NCBI RefSeq assembly: GCF_001542415.1
Contig: NZ_LNCU01000120.1
Coordinates: 170,916 to 223,525, forward strand
Source: Bradyrhizobium macuxiense
GTDB lineage: Bacteria; Pseudomonadota; Alphaproteobacteria; Rhizobiales; Xanthobacteraceae
Length of the DNA stretch: 52,610 nt
Direction of reading: 5' to 3'
Positions 43,634-52,610 of the stretch are shown here, piece by piece; position 1 is the first letter of the stretch; each line of letters begins with the position of its first letter. The notes under the pieces were generated by a model. That model made no database searches and was not told the DNA's origin. It saw nothing but the letters and a program-made list of their open reading frames with translations. A program made the position numbers and the translations under genes.

Positions 43634-44785
43634 ATGCCGATCAGGAAATTTGCCGTCGCACGCGCAGCGACGTTGTCTCTCGGGCTGCTCCACACGCCGC
43701 CGGTCGCAACGGTTGCGATCGTCGGCGTAGCGGCGTCGCTGGCCTTGGTCGCCATCGTGTCTCCAGCCATGGCGGAGCCGGTCGCACTCACGAGCAAGCA
43801 ATCGGACGCACTCAGGACCTACGAGAACGCCCTGAAAGACTTCGAGTCGATCCTGCGCCAGCGCCGCGCGCAGATCGATTCGCATCAGCCGCTGCCCGAT
43901 CTACCGGGACAGGCCATCTACCTTGCCCGCGTCGAAATGATGAGCGCGTACAAGGATCTCACCGACGCGCTTCCGTCCAGAATCGGAAAGCCCAACAGAT
44001 TCGGAATTCCTCCGGCATATTTCGACGCCGCCAACGAGCCGCTGTTCGACGAGTACCGAAAACTCTTCGACGTCATGGAGGCGCCGCCCGCCAACGCGCA
44101 ACGATCGGATACCCCATTCAAGGACGTCGCCGACCTGGGGACGGCAATTGCGCGAGCCAAAGGTCTCGATGCTGCGAATGCCGCTGCCGCGGGCCGCATC
44201 AGCCTCGGTCTTTTCTTTGCCGAGACGAGCGGCAAGCAGAATGCCGGAAATGCGCGCTCGAACACCTACAAGGGCAGTCTGCAGACCGGTCCGTCCGAGG
44301 ATCGCAACGGTCGAAGGAAGTGGGCCGCCATCAAGCAATCAATCGCAGCGCTCGATCCTGTGCTGAGCCGTCGCGACGACAAGGAGGAAGCGCGGATCGG
44401 CAATCTGGATCATCGGCTCAATCACTGGACAGCCGTGCGGGACGCCCTCATGAATGCACACGCGGATATCTTCCCGGAGGTCCCGGCGATCCTCAAAGCC
44501 CTGCCTGACCCGATCGATCAGATGAAGGTCTTTGAGCTGATCCAGATCATTCCCACACCGACCAGATCCGCACTCAAGTCGGGCAACCTCGTCGGCTACC
44601 GAATTTCCGATGCCAGGATCATGCGATATTTGCGGAACAACAGCATCTTCGCTTACGGCCACGCCGACAGGGCGAAAACTTCTGCAACCTTCCGCGAAAT
44701 CCTCGATGCGATGTGGCTCTTCAACGGCAAGTTCGAACAAGCGCGCGCGAAATTCGCGGAGATCAAGGCGGGCAAGCAGGAATGA
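43634..44785 (+). CDS. Secreted protein of unknown function, possible lysozyme-like fold
   Basis: A 383-residue protein with an unusually long N-terminal export region and a probable cleavage after SPAMA (about residue 47). The mature part is helical. The segment LGLFFAETSGKQNAG, then NTYKGSLQTG resembles the Glu and GSLQ/GxxQ pattern of lysozyme and lytic transglycosylase folds, but this is weak. ATG at 43634 is preferred because the signal peptide begins there and GGAAG precedes it; longer in-frame starts exist. An amidase gene lies just downstream on the other strand, hinting at an envelope role. Confidence 0.62.
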   Translation: MPIRKFAVARAATLSLGLLHTPPVATVAIVGVAASLALVAIVSPAMAEPVALTSKQSDALRTYENALKDFESILRQRRAQIDSHQPLPDLPGQAIYLARVEMMSAYKDLTDALPSRIGKPNRFGIPPAYFDAANEPLFDEYRKLFDVMEAPPANAQRSDTPFKDVADLGTAIARAKGLDAANAAAAGRISLGLFFAETSGKQNAGNARSNTYKGSLQTGPSEDRNGRRKWAAIKQSIAALDPVLSRRDDKEEARIGNLDHRLNHWTAVRDALMNAHADIFPEVPAILKALPDPIDQMKVFELIQIIPTPTRSALKSGNLVGYRISDARIMRYLRNNSIFAYGHADRAKTSATFREILDAMWLFNGKFEQARAKFAEIKAGKQE

Positions 44786-44848
44786 CATCGGCAGGTGCCG
44801 ATCCGATCGCGTGTCGACCGGATGCTCGGGCTGCGCGTCACAGGGCGA

Positions 44849-45847
44849 TCAGAGCGGACCGAGGATGGCCTGTCGCGGTTCGCAGAATTCCTTGACGGCG
44901 GCCACCACGGCGCTGCCGATCATGTTCTGCCGTTCCGGCGAGTCCATCTCGAGCTCCTCGTCCCGATTGATGATCGAGCCTGCTTCCAGCAGCACGGCGG
45001 GCATCCGGGCTTTTCTCAACACGATGAGCTCGTCATAGCTGTAGACGCCGGTTTCCTTGTCGAGCAGCGGGTGCTGGTCGCGACCCATGATGGGCTGCGT
45101 GTATTGTTCGGCATAGTGAAGCCCGTCCGCTTTCAATTCCTTGCCGATCAGTTCGGCGAATGAGAGGCTCGTCTTGAAGTCCGGATTGTCGTGGGAGACG
45201 AAGACGGAATACCCGCTGAACCGGTCGCTGTAATGGCTCTTCTTGCCCTCGAACTCCCAGTCCTCGAGCAATTTGTTGGGCACGGAGTCGTGGTGGATCG
45301 AGAGCAAGAGGTCCGCGTCCAGGCCGTTGGCGGCGGCTACTCGTTTGAAGAGGCTGGGTCTGGCCTTGCCCTCGGTCACAAGCAGTCTGGTTTCGGTGAA
45401 GCCTTCGGTCTTCAACTTCTCCTCGATCAGCCGCGCAAGGCGAAGGTTGAAGACGAACTCGGCAACATTGCGAGCGCTCATCGCGCCTTCGGATTCGGCC
45501 GTATGTCCCACGTCGAGAACCAGCCTGAAGGTCGCGGGATCGCAAGGTGTCGAGGCCGGCTTGAGAGCGGAGCGGGGCAGGATGGCTGGTCCCAAGGCGG
45601 CGAGCCGTGTGCGGTGGGGCTTCGCCGCGGCTCTGTGTCTCGCGAGCCTTGCCGGCCTTGCAGACTTCGCGTGCTTTGGCGCTGCAGTGTGCTTTGACGG
45701 GAACTTGAAGAAATCCGGCAGCCAGCGGGCATCGCTGACCTCGATCGGCAGCAGCACGAACGCTGCTATCGCGACGATAACGAACCGTCGAGGCCGAAAT
45801 CCCGCAACGATGTCACCGAGCGCACGAACGGACTCGCAGCGCCTCAT
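44849..45847 (-). CDS. N-acetylmuramoyl-L-alanine amidase
   Basis: A 332-residue exported protein. A signal or anchor region (VIVAIAAFVLLPIEV) and a basic linker precede an Amidase_3 domain. The zinc ligands and catalytic Glu are placed as LVLDVGHTAE (His), SIHHDS (His) and VLLEAGSI (Glu). It should cut the amide bond between muramic acid and the stem peptide. ATG at 45847 has GGAGGGG seven bases upstream; an in-frame ATG at 45874 has GGAG and cannot be excluded. Convergent with the secreted unknown at 43634. Confidence 0.88.
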   Translation of the reverse strand: MRRCESVRALGDIVAGFRPRRFVIVAIAAFVLLPIEVSDARWLPDFFKFPSKHTAAPKHAKSARPARLARHRAAAKPHRTRLAALGPAILPRSALKPASTPCDPATFRLVLDVGHTAESEGAMSARNVAEFVFNLRLARLIEEKLKTEGFTETRLLVTEGKARPSLFKRVAAANGLDADLLLSIHHDSVPNKLLEDWEFEGKKSHYSDRFSGYSVFVSHDNPDFKTSLSFAELIGKELKADGLHYAEQYTQPIMGRDQHPLLDKETGVYSYDELIVLRKARMPAVLLEAGSIINRDEELEMDSPERQNMIGSAVVAAVKEFCEPRQAILGPL

Positions 45848-45997
45848 GCTCCTGCCCCTCCGGGCCCCCAGCATAATGGCTCCGACATCGATACCGGAAG
45901 AGGCCGGTAACGTCTATCCCCGGTCAATCGCGGTGCCCCTGGCCTTGGGCCAAGGAGCGCGACGAAAGGGGACGGTTCCGCAGTGGATGCGGCCGGA

Positions 45998-47560
45998 CTA
46001 CACCGGCTTCGGATCGAGCGTGATCGACCACAGTTCGGCGTCGGCGCGGTCGCGCAGGGCCACCGTCATCTGTCCGCTCTTGCCGTCGATCTTGACGTGA
46101 CCGAAGAACTGCATGCCGGCCGACGGCGGCAGGTTCTGGTTCGCTTCGCCCGGCGCCTTCACGAACTTCACTTCCGGGCCGAACGTGTTGTCGAGCTCGT
46201 TCGGGCCGAACGTGCCGGCATGCAGCGGACCGGAGACGAATTCCCAGAACGGATCGAACTCCTGGAACTGCGCCTTGTTCGGGTTGTAGTAGTGCGCAGC
46301 GGCGTAGTGCACGTCGGCGGTCAGCCACACCGTGTTGACGACGCCTGATGTCTTGATGAAGCGCAGGATATCGGCAATCTCGAGCTCGCGGCCGCGCGCC
46401 GGGCCGTCACCCTGGGAGAAGGCTTCCGAGCCCTTCTTGTTGGCCGCATCGTCATAGACGATCAGCGAGAGCGGCATGTCGGAGGCGATCACCTTCCAGG
46501 TGGCGCGCGAGTTGAGCAGGCCGCGCTTCAACCACGCGAGCTGGTCGGGCCCGATGAAATAGGCGTCGGGGCCGTAGCTCTCCTGCAGGTTCGGGCCGTT
46601 CGGGCCGCGATAGCTGCGCTCGTCGAGCATGAAGACGTCGAGGTGGGGGCCGTAGCTCAGCGTGCGATAGACGCGGCCCGGCTCGACGATGCTCTCGCGC
46701 ATCGGATACATCTCGTGGAAGGCCTGGGCAGCACGCGCCGCAAGCAGCGTGATGTCGCGAACCTTGTAGGCGGCCGGTAGCTGCTTCGACAGCGACCAGT
46801 TGTTGGTCACCTCGTGGTCGTCCCACTGCACGAAGATCGGCACCTCGGCATTGAAGGCCCGCACATTGTCGTCGAGGAAATTGTACTTGTGCGCGGCGCG
46901 ATACTCGTCGAGCGTCTCGGCGACCTTGGCCTTCTCCGGGACCGTGATGTTCTTCCAGAGCTTGCCGTCCGGAAGCTTCACTTCCGAGGTTATCACGCCG
47001 TCGGCATAGATGGTGTCGCCGGAATGCAGCAGGAAGTCCGGCCTATGCTTCTTCATCGCGGCGAAGGTGACCATGCCACCGTCATCGGGATTGATGCCCC
47101 AGCCCTGGCCGGCAACGTCGCCGCCCCAGACGAAGGAGACGTCGCGGCGATCGCTCGGCGCGGTGCGGAAGCGGCCGACCACCGGCTCGCCGGCAATATC
47201 GATATGGGAAAGATCGCGGAAGCGGACGCGATAGAAGATGTCCTGGCCCGACGGCAGGTTCTCCAGCAGCATCTTGGCGGTGAAGTCGCTTTCCGGCAGC
47301 GCCGCGATCGGCGGCAGCGTGCGCGCATCCTTGAACGATTCCGTGGTCGCGACTTCGACCATCATCTGCGCCGGGCGGTCAGTCCGGGCCCACACCACGC
47401 CGCCATCGACGCCTACATCGCCGGACTGCACGCCATGGGTGACCGCCGGCCGGTCGGCGGCGCGGGACAAATAAGGCATCGCAATGAGGCCTGCCCCGGT
47501 CGCAGCCGCAGATGAAAGAAAGCGCCGGCGGGAAATCTTGCGTGAGAACCGGATCGTCAT
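45998..47560 (-). CDS. PhoD-like alkaline phosphatase/phosphodiesterase
   Basis: A 520-residue Tat-exported enzyme. The signal has the twin Arg motif in SRRRFLSSAAATGAG. The PhoD N-terminal domain (PAVTHGVQSGDV, VVWARTD) and the catalytic metallophosphatase domain (FVWGGDVAG, LLHSGDTIYADG, WDDHEVTNNW, WLTADVHYA) are all visible. It uses Ca/Fe-type metals in the family and releases phosphate from mono- and diesters in the periplasm. Start at ATG 47560. No Pho box was identified. Confidence 0.94.
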   Translation of the reverse strand: MTIRFSRKISRRRFLSSAAATGAGLIAMPYLSRAADRPAVTHGVQSGDVGVDGGVVWARTDRPAQMMVEVATTESFKDARTLPPIAALPESDFTAKMLLENLPSGQDIFYRVRFRDLSHIDIAGEPVVGRFRTAPSDRRDVSFVWGGDVAGQGWGINPDDGGMVTFAAMKKHRPDFLLHSGDTIYADGVITSEVKLPDGKLWKNITVPEKAKVAETLDEYRAAHKYNFLDDNVRAFNAEVPIFVQWDDHEVTNNWSLSKQLPAAYKVRDITLLAARAAQAFHEMYPMRESIVEPGRVYRTLSYGPHLDVFMLDERSYRGPNGPNLQESYGPDAYFIGPDQLAWLKRGLLNSRATWKVIASDMPLSLIVYDDAANKKGSEAFSQGDGPARGRELEIADILRFIKTSGVVNTVWLTADVHYAAAHYYNPNKAQFQEFDPFWEFVSGPLHAGTFGPNELDNTFGPEVKFVKAPGEANQNLPPSAGMQFFGHVKIDGKSGQMTVALRDRADAELWSITLDPKPV

Positions 47561-47714
47561 GGGGGCCTCCAGGAACAGAACGCGACACTGCGCCGCAAGC
47601 GTGCACAGACCTAGAAAAGTTCTATGACGGAGAGATTACAGGCGACCGAAGGCCGAGAGACATTGGTGTGCGGAAACTTCGGTTCGCGCTTTGTAAGGTG
47701 AGCGCTCATGCCGG

Positions 47715-47885
47715 GCTCCCTCTCCTGCTCGCGGGGGAGAGAGGGGTGGGGGGTGTCGCCGCAAATTGGAGCCTTCGTTTGGAAAGACCCCACCCGCCGC
47801 GCTCTGGCGCGCAAGAGCGCTGCCGAGCGCGTCGGCCTAAGAGCGAGCTTGGCCGTCTCGACCCCGCAAGCCGGAGAGACGAAGG
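47715..47885. repeat. Composite intergenic repeat between phoD-like and TAXI genes
   Basis: The 47561-47901 gap has no gene. Its central part has ccctctcctgctcgcggggg, ggggtggggg, then ccccacccgccgcgctc and later cgtctcgaccccgcaagccgg, which look like arms of a long, imperfect palindrome of a kind common in rhizobial intergenic DNA. Confidence 0.6.
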
Positions 47886-47901
47886 GAGCTCGCGGATGGA
47901 C

Positions 47902-49308
47902 CTACGCCGAACCCGCCGCGCGGAACTGCGTTGCGGCGCGCTGCAGATTCTGCGGCATGCTCATCAAGAGTGCCTTGCGATCGGCGACCGCGTTGTGGAA
48001 CTGCTCGAGCGCGATGTTGAATGCGGTCAGCGTACCCTCTTCGATCGCGCCATGCTCGAAGCAGACCAGCGTATCGCGCAGGATCTCGTCGGCTTCCGAC
48101 TGCATCTGGTCGAGCTCGTCGGTGGAGTCGCTGCGGCGCGCGGCCTTCAGCATCTCCAGCAGCCGATCGCGCTGCGAGGTGTTGGTATTGCGTTCGTCCT
48201 GCTTGAGATAGCCGGCGAACCACGCTCCGGCCGAGCCCATCGCCGACAGCGCCATCAGGCTCCACCAGATGTAGTCGCTGTAGCGGTCGAGGAAGGTCTT
48301 TTCCTCGCCGTCGACGAAGGCGGCGGCACCGGGATGCACCGGGATGACGGCGTCCTTGTCGGTATCGGGTGTCTCGATCTTGGCCGCCAGCGGAAAGTCG
48401 CTCTTGAGCGACTGCCGGATCGAGAACAATTGCCGCGTGAACGCCGCCACCGTCGATTCCGACAGGCCTTTGCGGGCGACGATGTGATGCGAGAAGCTGA
48501 TCGTCTTGACCTCGTCGTCGGGCCGTTCGGCGGAGCCGAGCGAGCCGGCGGGGATTTCCGCGGCTTCATAGGCCGGATGGTTCTGCGCGATCGCCTCGGA
48601 GGCGTCGATGGGCAGGAAGGTCGGTTCGTTGCCCTCGTGGGCCGATGCCGCGATCGCATCGATCGTGATCTTGCTGTTGGCGGGACCTGCGGCGAGATAG
48701 GCGTCGGCCTTCTGGTTGCGGATCGCCTCGACGGCTTCATTGACCGGGAACTGGACGATGTCGACCTTCATCGGGTCGACGCCATATTGCAGCAGAATCA
48801 TCTTCAGCAGATTGACGTTGGCCTGGGTGCGGCCGACGACGCCGATCTTGCGACCGGCGAGCTGCGCGATCTTGGTGATCTTCGGAGCCTTCCGGCGTTT
48901 GCCCTTCGCCGTGGGCGGAACCCACATCACCACGATGTTCTTGCGCAGCGTCGCGACGGCTTGTGCGTTCTTCGGCACCTCGAGATCGCCGCGGATGATG
49001 GCGAGGTCGGCCTTGCCGTCGGCGAGTGTCTGCGCGCTCGCCGGTGCGCCGTCGGTCTGCACCGGGCGAAGCTTGACCTGGCTATGCTGCTGGTTGTTGA
49101 AGGCCTGCGCCAGCGTCTGCACGAGCTTGAGGTCCTCGCTGTTGGGCGGGCCGACCGCGATGCGCAACGTCACGGGGCGCACCGCGAAATAATAGCCTGC
49201 GGTCAGCGTGCCGACGATGGCCAGTACACCCGCGATCAAAACGAACATCAGCCGCTGCCGCGCGGTACGGCGCGGCTTGGGCAATATGTCGGCGGGGCCG
49301 TTGGTCAT
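47902..49308 (-). CDS. TAXI-type TRAP transporter solute-binding protein
   Basis: A 468-residue protein. An N-terminal membrane helix (MFVLIAGVLAIVGTLTAGYYF) is followed by a periplasmic TAXI/NMT1-like binding domain (about 45-350: LRIAVGPPNSEDLKLVQTLA, KADLAIIRGDLEV), a second membrane helix (IWWSLMALSAMGSAGAWFAG) and a coiled-coil cytoplasmic tail. The extra helix and tail make it longer than soluble TAXI proteins, so it may be anchored and signal inward. ATG at 49308 (MTNGPAD) is preferred over an upstream in-frame start. The permease genes are not nearby. Confidence 0.85.
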   Translation of the reverse strand: MTNGPADILPKPRRTARQRLMFVLIAGVLAIVGTLTAGYYFAVRPVTLRIAVGPPNSEDLKLVQTLAQAFNNQQHSQVKLRPVQTDGAPASAQTLADGKADLAIIRGDLEVPKNAQAVATLRKNIVVMWVPPTAKGKRRKAPKITKIAQLAGRKIGVVGRTQANVNLLKMILLQYGVDPMKVDIVQFPVNEAVEAIRNQKADAYLAAGPANSKITIDAIAASAHEGNEPTFLPIDASEAIAQNHPAYEAAEIPAGSLGSAERPDDEVKTISFSHHIVARKGLSESTVAAFTRQLFSIRQSLKSDFPLAAKIETPDTDKDAVIPVHPGAAAFVDGEEKTFLDRYSDYIWWSLMALSAMGSAGAWFAGYLKQDERNTNTSQRDRLLEMLKAARRSDSTDELDQMQSEADEILRDTLVCFEHGAIEEGTLTAFNIALEQFHNAVADRKALLMSMPQNLQRAATQFRAAGSA

Positions 49309-49513
49309 CGATCTCGCAAATAAACGTCTGGGGCTCAAAAGTGCCAGCGCGCATACACGCGCGAATTGTAGCAAAATCCGCAGCCGGCTGACGTTACATC
49401 TCCGTCATGGTTACCAGCGGCAATAGGACGCGATTTCGGCCTTAATTTTGGCGTGGATCCCATCCCGCGGGCCGGTTGTTAGGCTAAGGTTGGAGCCAAA
49501 CAGGAGGGGTGCC

Positions 49514-49819
49514 ATGGTGGAGTTGCTGTCTACGGAAGCAAGGAAGGCCGCGCTCTGGGAATTGGCCGGCTGGGCAGAGATGCCAGGCCGCGAGGCCATC
49601 ACGAAGACCTTCGTATTCAAGGACTTCAACGAAGCATTCGGCTTCATGGCCCGTGTCGCTTTGGTCGCGGAGAAGAACGATCATCACCCGGAATGGAAGA
49701 ACGTCTACAAGACGGTCGAGGTCGTGCTGGCGACCCACGAGGTCGGCGGGGTGACCAAGCGCGACATAGACCTCGCCAAGGCCATGAACGCGATGGCAAG
49801 GCAACTCGGGGTCAGCTGA
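49514..49819 (+). CDS. Pterin-4a-carbinolamine dehydratase
   Basis: A 101-residue protein with the family motif EKNDHHPEWKNVY (catalytic His pair) and a preceding KTFVFKDFNEAFGFM segment. It dehydrates 4a-hydroxytetrahydrobiopterin made by aromatic amino acid hydroxylases, or acts as a related pterin enzyme. ATG at 49514 follows AGGAGGGG. No hydroxylase gene is in the window. Confidence 0.95.
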   Translation: MVELLSTEARKAALWELAGWAEMPGREAITKTFVFKDFNEAFGFMARVALVAEKNDHHPEWKNVYKTVEVVLATHEVGGVTKRDIDLAKAMNAMARQLGVS

Positions 49820-49936
49820 CCTCATCAGCACCTCGCGGTGAGGAGGCCCGGCGCGGAACCTTGCGTCAGTCGCCCCACATCCCCAGATTCGCAGCGGCCG
49901 CCGCCGGACTGTTGCGCGGCATCGAGGAACCTGGCG

Positions 49937-50314
49937 ATGGCAACGACTGAACACAGCGTGGGATTTGAGCCTGCCGACCGGCTGGCGCAGGACCGCGAAA
50001 GCGTGCGTCGTCGCTTCTGGATCAAGTTCAAGAAGGTGGTGGCGCGGCTGCCTTTCGCAGAAGATCTGCTCGCCGCCTATTACTGCGCCTTCGACCGCGA
50101 GACACCGCGCCATGTGCAGGCGACCCTGCTCGGCGCGATCGCTTATTTCATCCTGCCGTTCGACTTCATTCCCGACATGCTGCCGGTGCTCGGTTTCACC
50201 GATGATGCCGCAGTCCTCGCAACCGCGATCCGCCTGGTGGCAAGCCACATCACGCCCGAGCATCGCGACGCCGCACGCGCCGCACTGAAGCGGGCAACGC
50301 TGAACGAGGCGTGA
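49937..50314 (+). CDS. YkvA/DUF1232 family protein
   Basis: A 125-residue protein with the DUF1232 core HVQATLLGAIAYFILPFDFI, PDMLPVLGFTDDAAVLA. The family is small and membrane-associated with unknown function. ATG at 49937 with GAGG about nine bases upstream. It follows the dehydratase gene by 117 bases in the same direction. Confidence 0.9.
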   Translation: MATTEHSVGFEPADRLAQDRESVRRRFWIKFKKVVARLPFAEDLLAAYYCAFDRETPRHVQATLLGAIAYFILPFDFIPDMLPVLGFTDDAAVLATAIRLVASHITPEHRDAARAALKRATLNEA

Positions 50315-50335
50315 GCGCTGCTAGCCTCGAAGGAT

Positions 50336-50400
50336 GCACGGCCCGGTCCCGGGCCGTCGTGCTTCGAGACGGCCGCTGCGCGGCCTCCTCAGCATGACGG
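50336..50400. repeat. Dispersed palindromic repeat, family D
   Basis: acggcccggtcccgggccgt is a near-perfect palindrome, followed by cttcgagacggccgctgcgcggcctcctcagcatga written here in parts: gacggccgctgcgcggcc and ctcctcagcatgacgg. It lies in the convergent gap before the quinone oxidoreductase gene. Confidence 0.7.
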
Positions 50401-50433
50401 TGATACTGAGACGCGCACGGATATCTGGCGCAC

Positions 50434-51414
50434 TCAGCTTCCCGGATGCAGGATCACTTTGCCCATCGCCTTGCGGCCGGCGAGCACCTTGAGGGCTTCA
50501 GCGGTCTGCGACAGCGGGAAGGTGCGGTCGACATGCGAGGAGATCTTGCCCTCCGCGGTCCACTGCACGAGCTTCTCGAGGTTCTTGCGGTTCTTCTCCG
50601 GATTCTGCCGCGCCCATGCGCCCCAGAACACGCCGCGGATATCGCAACCCTTCAGCAGTGCGAGGTTGAGCGGGATCTTCGGGATCTCGCCGGCCGCAAA
50701 GCCGATGACCAGGAAGCGGCCTTCCCACGCGGTCGAGCGCAGCGCGGCTTCGGCGTAAGAACCGCCGACCGGATCAAACACGATGTCGGCGCCCTTGCCG
50801 CCGGTCAGCTTGCGCAGGCCTTCCTTCAGATCCTCTGTCGCGTAGTTCAGCGTCAGCTCGGCGCCGTGCTGCTTGGCGAATGCGAGCTTCTCGTCCGACG
50901 AGGCGCAGGCGATCACCTTCAGGCCCATCAACTTGCCGAGTTCGCACGCCGCAAGTCCGGTGCCGCCGGCAGCGCCGAGCACCGCGAGCGTCTCGCCCGG
51001 CTTCGGGCTCGCGCGATCTTCCAGCGCATGCAGCGCGGTACCGTAGATGATGATGATGCCGGCAGCGCGGTCATAGTCGAGATTGTCGGGGATCTTCACG
51101 ATCGTATTCGCGGGCAACGCGATCTTGTCGCGCGCGCCGTTGTGGCCGCAGGACGCGACGACGCGATCGCCGGGCTTGAGATCGGTGACGCCTGCACCGA
51201 CGCTCTCGATCACGCCGGCGACCTCAGCGGCCGGTGAGAACGGGAACGGCGGCTTGATCTGGTACTTGCCCTGGATCATCAGGATGTCGAAGAAGTTCAG
51301 CGCCGCCGCCTTGATCGCGATCACGGCCTCGCCGGGACCGGCCACGGGATCCGGCACGTCAGCCAGCACGAGATCGTCGGGTTGACAGTATTGCGAGCAG
51401 AGGATGGCTTTCAT
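50434..51414 (-). CDS. NADPH:quinone oxidoreductase (zinc-free MDR family)
   Basis: A 326-residue medium-chain reductase. The GroES-like N-terminal domain has AAALNFFDILMIQGKY and AAEVAGVIESVGAGV; the Rossmann domain has LGAAGGTGLAACELGKLMG (NADPH-binding GxGG-type turn). The zinc-ligand Cys cluster of alcohol dehydrogenases is absent. It should transfer hydride from NADPH to a quinone or enal. ATG at 51414 (MKAILCSQ) is used because family homology begins there; the frame extends upstream without supporting signals. Confidence 0.93.
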   Translation of the reverse strand: MKAILCSQYCQPDDLVLADVPDPVAGPGEAVIAIKAAALNFFDILMIQGKYQIKPPFPFSPAAEVAGVIESVGAGVTDLKPGDRVVASCGHNGARDKIALPANTIVKIPDNLDYDRAAGIIIIYGTALHALEDRASPKPGETLAVLGAAGGTGLAACELGKLMGLKVIACASSDEKLAFAKQHGAELTLNYATEDLKEGLRKLTGGKGADIVFDPVGGSYAEAALRSTAWEGRFLVIGFAAGEIPKIPLNLALLKGCDIRGVFWGAWARQNPEKNRKNLEKLVQWTAEGKISSHVDRTFPLSQTAEALKVLAGRKAMGKVILHPGS

Positions 51415-51504
51415 GGACACACCTGATTTTCGGACGCACAAAGAGGCTGAAAGCTTCATGCCGGATTTGAGGCAAAGCGACAATACAATGCGGAGGATCA
51501 AACT

Positions 51505-52344
51505 ATGTTTGAAAAAGGCCTGCTGGCGAAAAAACGCATCCTGATCACCGGCGGCGGCTCCGGCCTCGGCGCTGCCATGGGCCACCGCTTTGCCGAGCTT
51601 GGCGCCGAACTGATCATTTGCGGACGGAGGCTGGAATTGCTGGAGGAAACCGCAACGAAATTCCGCAGCGAATTCGGCGGTAAAGTCTCCACCGCGCGAT
51701 GCGACATTCGCGATGGCGCCGCGGTCGAGGCGATGATGGACCAGATCTGGCGGGAAGCGCCGATCGACATACTCGTCAACAATGCTGCCGCAACCTTCAT
51801 CGCGCAGAGTGAACATCTGTCATTCCGTGCGGCGGACGCGATCCTTGCGCCGACGCTGCATGGCACGATGTACTGCACGCTCGCCGCCGGCCGCCGCTGG
51901 ATCGAAGGCAAGCACAAGGGCGTGGTGCTCTCGATTCTCTCGACCTCGACCATCACCGGCCGCGCCTTCACCGTGCCATCGTCGATGGCCAAGACCGCGG
52001 TACTGGCGATGACCAAGAGCCTCGCGGTCGAATGGGGTCCGAAGGGCATCCGCACGGTGGCGATCGCGCCTGGTGCGTTCCCGACCCCGGGTGCGACTGG
52101 ACAGTTGCGTCCCGAGGGCCGCGGCGAGACCTGGGCGCATCGCAATCCGCTCGGCCGCGCAGGCGAGCATTCAGAGCTCGCCAACCTTGCGAGCTTCCTG
52201 ATCTCCGATCAGGCCGGCTACATCAATGGCGAGATGGTGGTGCAGGACGGCGGCTCTCACTTGCGCAGTTCCGGCGCCGAGGACCTGCTGCAATGGACCG
52301 ACGAGCAGTGGGAAAAGCAGCGCGCGGCGCGCGCCAAGGGATAA
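51505..52344 (+). CDS. SDR oxidoreductase, 2,4-dienoyl-CoA reductase-like
   Basis: A 279-residue SDR. It has the NAD(P)-binding motif TGGGSGLG, the CGRR motif for NADPH and NNAA in ILVNNAAATF. The usual YxxxK is replaced by PSSMAKTAVLAM, the arrangement of 2,4-dienoyl-CoA reductases (DECR type), whose catalysis uses other residues. It probably reduces a dienoyl-CoA during oxidation of unsaturated fatty acids. ATG at 51505 follows GGAGG. Divergent from the quinone oxidoreductase gene. Confidence 0.88.
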   Translation: MFEKGLLAKKRILITGGGSGLGAAMGHRFAELGAELIICGRRLELLEETATKFRSEFGGKVSTARCDIRDGAAVEAMMDQIWREAPIDILVNNAAATFIAQSEHLSFRAADAILAPTLHGTMYCTLAAGRRWIEGKHKGVVLSILSTSTITGRAFTVPSSMAKTAVLAMTKSLAVEWGPKGIRTVAIAPGAFPTPGATGQLRPEGRGETWAHRNPLGRAGEHSELANLASFLISDQAGYINGEMVVQDGGSHLRSSGAEDLLQWTDEQWEKQRAARAKG

Positions 52345-52489
52345 CAAGGGATAACACGCCATGTGGACGTCGCGGCGCTCGTGTCGCGGCGTATCCGCCT
52401 TCCCAAAAAACCGTTTCCCGGTTATCCATCCGAGCCGGCGGACGGGGAATCGCCGGGCCATCTTCCAGTCACAATGATGGGGGAACCAA

Positions 52490-52610
52490 TTGGCCGTGCG
52501 GCAGATTCTGACATCATTGGTTGCCGGGGGCGTGGCATGCGCGATCATCTCGCTTGCGCCGGTGCAGGCTGCGCCGAGGAGGGAGGCCGCCAAGCCCGCG
52601 GCGTCGCCAG
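52490..52610 (+). CDS. Secreted protein, N-terminal part only
   Basis: The frame from TTG 52490 stays open to the right edge of the window. It encodes a signal peptide (MAVRQILTSLVAGGVACAII, then SLAPVQAAP) and then an Ala/Lys/Pro-rich start of the mature protein. GGGGGA lies seven bases upstream. A GTG at 52496 is an alternative start. The family cannot be told. Confidence 0.6.
   Translation, partial: MAVRQILTSLVAGGVACAIISLAPVQAAPRREAAKPAASP

Noticed and set aside
52340..52364. Direct repeat aagggataac at the end of the SDR gene
   Set aside because: A short two-copy duplication over the stop codon; no functional sign.

Overview
The window looks like a chromosome segment of a high-GC rhizobial alphaproteobacterium, most likely Bradyrhizobium or a close relative. 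This rests on base composition, on core gene families and tRNAs typical of Rhizobiales, and on dispersed palindromic repeats I associate with that genus. The genus call is inference; no database was searched.

Layout. (1) 1-587 is host sequence: the 3' end of a Pro/Ala-rich protein gene and an intact tRNA-Thr(CGT). (2) 588-23627 is an integrated element of about 23 kb. It sits at the 3' end of tRNA-Thr with a P4-type integrase beside the tRNA, and it ends at a degraded copy of the tRNA 3' half (23582-23627). Rightward genes (776-8053) cover integration, a small HTH protein, a translationally coupled replication block, a frameshifted HerA/FtsK-like ATPase and a possible RusA-like protein. Leftward genes (8066-11421) are two tyrosine recombinases joined through a small ORF by ATGA overlaps, plus a DUF2303 protein. 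A second leftward block holds a 2404-residue phage polyvalent protein (JAB-like and LPD38-like regions) and a tail-collar protein. I see no terminase, portal or capsid gene, so the element is a decayed prophage or a satellite-like island. Its right edge carries a lipoprotein, gene debris and a probable toxin-antitoxin pair (HTH-ImmA/IrrE plus DUF4411 PIN-like).

(3) 23628-52610 is ordinary chromosome: polysaccharide deacetylase, an MFS exporter, a Tat-exported hydrolase, a cytochrome P450, a class III adenylate cyclase, a TerB-like protein, an SDR, a glutamine amidotransferase and an enoyl-CoA hydratase; then tRNA-Ala(CGC), yggT-DUF167-folD, ppa, GNAT, a DCC-family protein, an amine oxidase and typA; then a secreted unknown, an amidase, a PhoD-like phosphatase, a TAXI binding protein, a pterin carbinolamine dehydratase, a YkvA-like protein, a quinone oxidoreductase and a dienoyl-CoA-reductase-like SDR. 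A secreted protein starts at the right edge. Gaps between convergent genes are filled with palindromic repeats.

The most unusual signals are two small same-strand ORFs nested in the giant polyvalent gene, each with a ribosome binding site and with the host's G/C-ending codon preference lying in the nested frame rather than the long frame; the overlapping recombinase pair with different catalytic substitutions; a split ATPase; and a candidate small RNA upstream of typA.
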